A DNA stretch of 64,000 bases from JBDHWG01 sp046328525 (GTDB taxonomy: Bacteria > Chloroflexota > Anaerolineae > Epilineales > JAHCIE01): contig JAXLWK010000003.1 in assembly GCA_046328525.1 (NCBI GenBank), positions 806,001 to 870,000 of the forward strand, written 5' to 3'. The position numbers and the translations under genes are program-made. This document shows positions 60,995 to 64,000 of this stretch, in pieces. Each line of letters opens with the position of its first letter. Position 1 is the stretch's first letter. The notes under the pieces were generated by a model. It saw only the letters and a program-made list of their open reading frames with translations, was not told where the DNA came from and searched no databases.

Positions 60995-62365
60995 ATGCTA
61001 GAGACAGGAACCATCCGCATCCTGGACGTCGCCGAGGGGCAGACCACAATTCTGAGGCGCGAGGCAATTGACCACGCCGCCATCAGCCCGGCCATGGCCG
61101 CCGGTATCCGCCGCGTGTTCGGCGCCGACCTCGCCCCCGCCGCGGTCGTGGACCGCATTCTCGCCGATGTCCGCCAGTGGGGCGACGCGGCGGTGCGTGA
61201 CTACACGCGGCGCATAGACGGCGTGGACCTGGCCGACGCTCAAGTGAGCGACGCGGAGATGGAGGCGGCGTGGGCGGCGACCCCGCAGACCCTGCGGGAT
61301 GCCCTCGCGCGCGCCGTCGAACGCATCCACGCTTTCCACGAGCGCGAGCCGCGTGGCTCGTGGATTGACTGGCGCGAGAACGAGGCCATGGGGCAGATCG
61401 TGCGCCCCATCGAGCGCGTCGGCCTCTACGTCCCGGCCGGCGCCTCGCCCCTGCCGTCGTCCCTGCTCATGGCCGCCGTGCCGGCCCGGGTCGCCGGCGT
61501 CGAAGAGATCGTCCTGTGCACGCCGCCGGACGCCGACGGCCAGGCCAACGCGACGACCCTGGCCGCAGCGCGTCTCATCGGCATCACCCGCGCCTTCAAG
61601 ATCGGCGGCGCGCAGGCCATTGCGGCCCTCGCCTATGGCACGGCGACCGTGCCGGCGGTGGACAAGATTGTCGGCCCCGGCAACCCGTTCGTCGTCCTGG
61701 CGCAGAAAGCCGTCTTCGGCACGGTGGGCATCGCCAACCTGCCCGGCCCGACGGAAACCCTGCTCATCGCCGACGACTCCGCGAACCCGGCCTGGACGGC
61801 GGCGGACCTGCTGGCGCAAAGCGAGCACGTCATGGGGACGGCGATTCTGCTGACGCCCTCGCGCGCCCTGGCCGAGGCCGTGCAGCGCGAGGTGGCGGTC
61901 CAGGTCGCCGGTCTGCGCTGGCGCGACGGCATTCTCGCCTCCCTGGCAGCCAACGGCGGCATCGTCCTCACCGACAGCATTGACCAGGCGGTGGACCTGG
62001 CGAACGCCTTCGCCCCAGAGCACCTGTGCCTGCTGACGCGCGACCCGTGGCGACTCGTCGGCCGCGTCCGCCATGCCGGCGGCATCTTCGTCGGCGAGGC
62101 GTCGTCCGAGGCCCTGGGCGATTACATCTACGGCCCCAGCCATATCATGCCCACGAGCCGCACGGCGCGCTTCACATCCCCCATCCACGTGCGCGACTTC
62201 CTGAAGGTTATCTCCGTCTTTGGCGCGAGCCTGCCGGTGCACAACGCCCTGGCGCCGGCGGCCATCGAGCTGGCCGAGGCCGAGGGGCTGACGGCCCACG
62301 CCGCCGCGCTACGGCAGCGGCTCGACACGGCGGACGGGCGAGGGGTGGAGGAGCGGCATGAGTGA
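60995..62365 (+). CDS. hisD: histidinol dehydrogenase
   Basis: A 456-residue zinc enzyme oxidising histidinol to histidine. Signatures: VERIHAFHEREP, RPIERVGLYVPAGASPLPSSLLMAAVPARVAGV, AYGTATVPAVDKIVGPGN and the active-site region AFAPEHLCLL, plus GDYIYGPSHIMPTSRTARF. It lies 24 bases after hisG, and its stop overlaps the start of the ARH-like gene. Confidence 0.96.
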   Translation: MLETGTIRILDVAEGQTTILRREAIDHAAISPAMAAGIRRVFGADLAPAAVVDRILADVRQWGDAAVRDYTRRIDGVDLADAQVSDAEMEAAWAATPQTLRDALARAVERIHAFHEREPRGSWIDWRENEAMGQIVRPIERVGLYVPAGASPLPSSLLMAAVPARVAGVEEIVLCTPPDADGQANATTLAAARLIGITRAFKIGGAQAIAALAYGTATVPAVDKIVGPGNPFVVLAQKAVFGTVGIANLPGPTETLLIADDSANPAWTAADLLAQSEHVMGTAILLTPSRALAEAVQREVAVQVAGLRWRDGILASLAANGGIVLTDSIDQAVDLANAFAPEHLCLLTRDPWRLVGRVRHAGGIFVGEASSEALGDYIYGPSHIMPTSRTARFTSPIHVRDFLKVISVFGASLPVHNALAPAAIELAEAEGLTAHAAALRQRLDTADGRGVEERHE

Positions 62366-63587
62366 GACGGGCGCGGCGGCCAACCCCGCGCCGGACGCGG
62401 ACATCCTCGCGCCGCCCGCCTCGGCGGAGGTCGGCCGCGTCGTCGGCGCGATGCTCGGCCTGGCGATCGGCGACGCCCTCGGCGCACCCTTCGAGGGCTG
62501 GCCGCCGCAGCGCATTGTCGAGCGCCTGGGAGCGGTGGACGACTACGTGGACCTGGAGCGCCTGCCCGGCCTGTACACCGCGCGCACTCAGCAGGCGCTC
62601 TGTCTGCTCGACGCGCTTCTGGAAGAAGGCGGCTTCAGCCCCGACGCCCTGGCGCTCCGCCTCGTCGCCATGAGCAAGGCGCTGCACCAGAAATGGCCGA
62701 TCTACGGCGCGTTCCGCGCGACGAGCCGCGGCTTCCGTGACGCCGTGGACCGGCTGGCCGACGGCGTGGCGTGGCGGGAGAGCGGGACGCTCAGCGCGGG
62801 CAACGATCCGGCGCTGCGTGTCGTGCCGCTCGCCCTGTGGAGCCGCGACCATCGCGTCGTGCAGTTCCGCGAGGACGTGATCGAGTCGGCGTGGATCACT
62901 CACCGCGACCCGCGCGCCCTGGCCGGCGCCCTCGCCTTCGGCTTCGCCATGGTGCACGTCGTCAACATGGACCGCCCGGCGCAGTTCGACGCTCGCACGT
63001 TCCTCCGCACCGTCGCCGACTTCACCCGGGATGCCGAGGCTGTGATCGCCAAGCGCTGGCTGGCGGCTGACCTGAAGCTGCCCCACGATGCCGTGCACGA
63101 CGTCAGCAATGTTCTGAAGCGAGGCGACGGCTGGCTCGGGCTGTCCCCCGTCGGCCTGGTCGAGCAGGTCACGCGCTTCGCCCGGCCCCTGGGCGACCGC
63201 GATGTGCGCGGTACGTCGCCCTTCGTCGTGGCGTCCCTGACCACGGCCCTCGTCACCTTCGCGCAGCTGGCCGCGACACCGCAGGACGCGCTCATCGCGG
63301 CGGTCAACCTGGGCGGCGACACGTCCGGCATCGGGGGAATGGTGGGCGCGCTGGCCGGCGGGTTGCACGGCATGCGCGCCTTTCGAGACACCTGGGCGCG
63401 CGGACTGAGGAATGGGGCGGCCATCCGTCGGCGCGCCGAGAGCCTGGCCGTGGGCGAGGGACTGCCGGCGGGAGCGCCGCGCCTCGTGCGCATGGAGAGC
63501 GTCCTGACCGACGCCGAGATCCCGCGCCTCAAAGCGCGTCACAGCCGACCACATAGCGAGGAAGACCGAGGCCACGATGACATCTGA
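62358..63587 (+). CDS. ADP-ribosylglycohydrolase-like protein, degenerate metal site
   Basis: A 409-residue member of the ADP-ribosylglycohydrolase (ARH/DraG) superfamily: VVGAMLGLAIGDALGAPFEGWPP at residues 28-50 and NLGGDTSGIGGMVGALAGG near 317-335. Active ARH enzymes bind two metal ions through YTDDT and GGDTDT-type motifs. Here these read YTART (73-77) and GGDTSG, so three of four Asp are missing. The activity is therefore doubtful or altered. It is wedged in the his operon, overlapping hisD by 8 bases and hisC by 10, so it is co-expressed with histidine synthesis. No his enzyme of this type is known to me. Confidence 0.82.
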   Translation: MSETGAAANPAPDADILAPPASAEVGRVVGAMLGLAIGDALGAPFEGWPPQRIVERLGAVDDYVDLERLPGLYTARTQQALCLLDALLEEGGFSPDALALRLVAMSKALHQKWPIYGAFRATSRGFRDAVDRLADGVAWRESGTLSAGNDPALRVVPLALWSRDHRVVQFREDVIESAWITHRDPRALAGALAFGFAMVHVVNMDRPAQFDARTFLRTVADFTRDAEAVIAKRWLAADLKLPHDAVHDVSNVLKRGDGWLGLSPVGLVEQVTRFARPLGDRDVRGTSPFVVASLTTALVTFAQLAATPQDALIAAVNLGGDTSGIGGMVGALAGGLHGMRAFRDTWARGLRNGAAIRRRAESLAVGEGLPAGAPRLVRMESVLTDAEIPRLKARHSRPHSEEDRGHDDI

Positions 63588-64000
63588 GACGCTCACCACC
63601 ACAGCTGCCCGCTTCGCCAGGCCCGAAGTTCGCGGCCTGAGCGCGTACCATCTCGACCCGCACACGGTCAGCATCAAGCTGAACCAGAATGAGAACGCGG
63701 CCGGCTTCCCCGACGAGCTGAAAGAGGCTGTTTGGGAGCGCATCCGCGACCTGGACTGGGCGCGCTATCCCGACTTCCACCTGACCGCCATCACGCAACG
63801 GCTCGCGGCGCACGCCGGTGTTCCGCCGGACTGGATTCTGGTCGGCAACGGCTCCAACGAAGTGCTGCAGATGACCCTCCTGACCACCGTCGGGCGGGGC
63901 GACAGCGTCGTCATCCCGGTGCCGACGTTCACGCTCTACAAACTCCAGGCGACGGCGATGGGCGCGGCGGTACACACCTTGCAACTCCAGCCCGACCAGG
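63578..64000 (+). CDS. hisC: histidinol-phosphate aminotransferase, 5' part
   Basis: The first 141 codons of a class I/II PLP aminotransferase of the HisC type: LSAYHLDPHTVSIKLNQNENAAGFPDELKEAVWERI, WARYPDFHLTAITQRLAAHAGVPPDWILVGNGSNEVLQMTLLTTVGRG. It runs off the right edge, so the Lys of the active site is not seen. Its ATG overlaps the end of the ARH-like gene. Confidence 0.92.

Overview
This 64 kb window is GC-rich bacterial chromosome, most likely from a member of the Chloroflexota (Anaerolineae/Caldilineae-like). I infer this from the gene content and from secreted beta-propeller proteins ending in a YLPL motif. There is no rRNA or other marker gene to prove it. Many genes carry good sigma70-type promoters (TTGACA/TATAAT) and AAGGAGG-type ribosome binding sites, which fixed several start codons. 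One tRNA (Gln, TTG) is present. I see no rRNA, CRISPR array, prophage or replication origin.

Layout. 0-12 kb holds small housekeeping and envelope genes: a DUF4870 protein, PIG-L deacetylase, M19 dipeptidase behind a catalytically degenerate tyrosine recombinase, a secreted 14-repeat GWAVG propeller, ComF, long-form HPF, an atypical response regulator, a thioesterase/DUF433 pair, a CaCA antiporter, a CAP-domain protein and a methyltransferase. malQ follows at 12 kb, then an unknown membrane-protein pair that includes a 57-aa gene. From 14.9 to 25 kb lies a branched-chain amino acid operon, ilvB-ilvN-ilvC-leuA-leuC-[hicB-hicA]-leuD-cimA. Its 0.4 kb leader encodes a 32-aa Ile/Leu/Val-rich peptide followed by mutually exclusive antiterminator and terminator hairpins, a classical attenuator. 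A HicBA toxin-antitoxin module with its own promoter sits between the two isopropylmalate isomerase subunit genes.

Two identical 1037-bp IS982-like elements in opposite orientation (25.2-26.3 and 33.2-34.2 kb) flank hsp20-lon, an orphan peptide-binding lipoprotein, a dinJ-yafQ toxin-antitoxin pair and a CaiB-type CoA-transferase. Both IS copies appear to sit inside the same kind of short palindromic repeat. From 34 to 42 kb come a secreted protein, an ArsR-type regulator with a likely operator and its MFS exporter, a heterodimeric ABC exporter with one degenerate ATP site, and tRNA-Gln. From 42 to 49 kb is a fatty acid/polyhydroxyalkanoate cluster (aldehyde:ferredoxin oxidoreductase, acyl-CoA synthetase, phasin, PhaR, patatin) in which three promoters share a TGACGC-N3-GCGTCA operator.

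From 49 to 56 kb a leftward run encodes an RCC1-repeat secreted protein, an epimerase, two LLM flavin oxidoreductases, a nitroreductase and a GH1 beta-glucosidase. Then come a possible TIM-barrel protein of unknown function, a fused BchI/BchD-type chelatase subunit, and a tightly overlapping his operon, hisZ-hisG-hisD-ARH-hisC. The ARH gene is an ADP-ribosylglycohydrolase homologue that has lost most metal ligands. hisC runs off the right edge.

Intergenic spaces carry many short perfect palindromes, often bounded by GTAG...CTAC, and some show paired arm changes between copies. They look like a REP-like repeat family of this genome.
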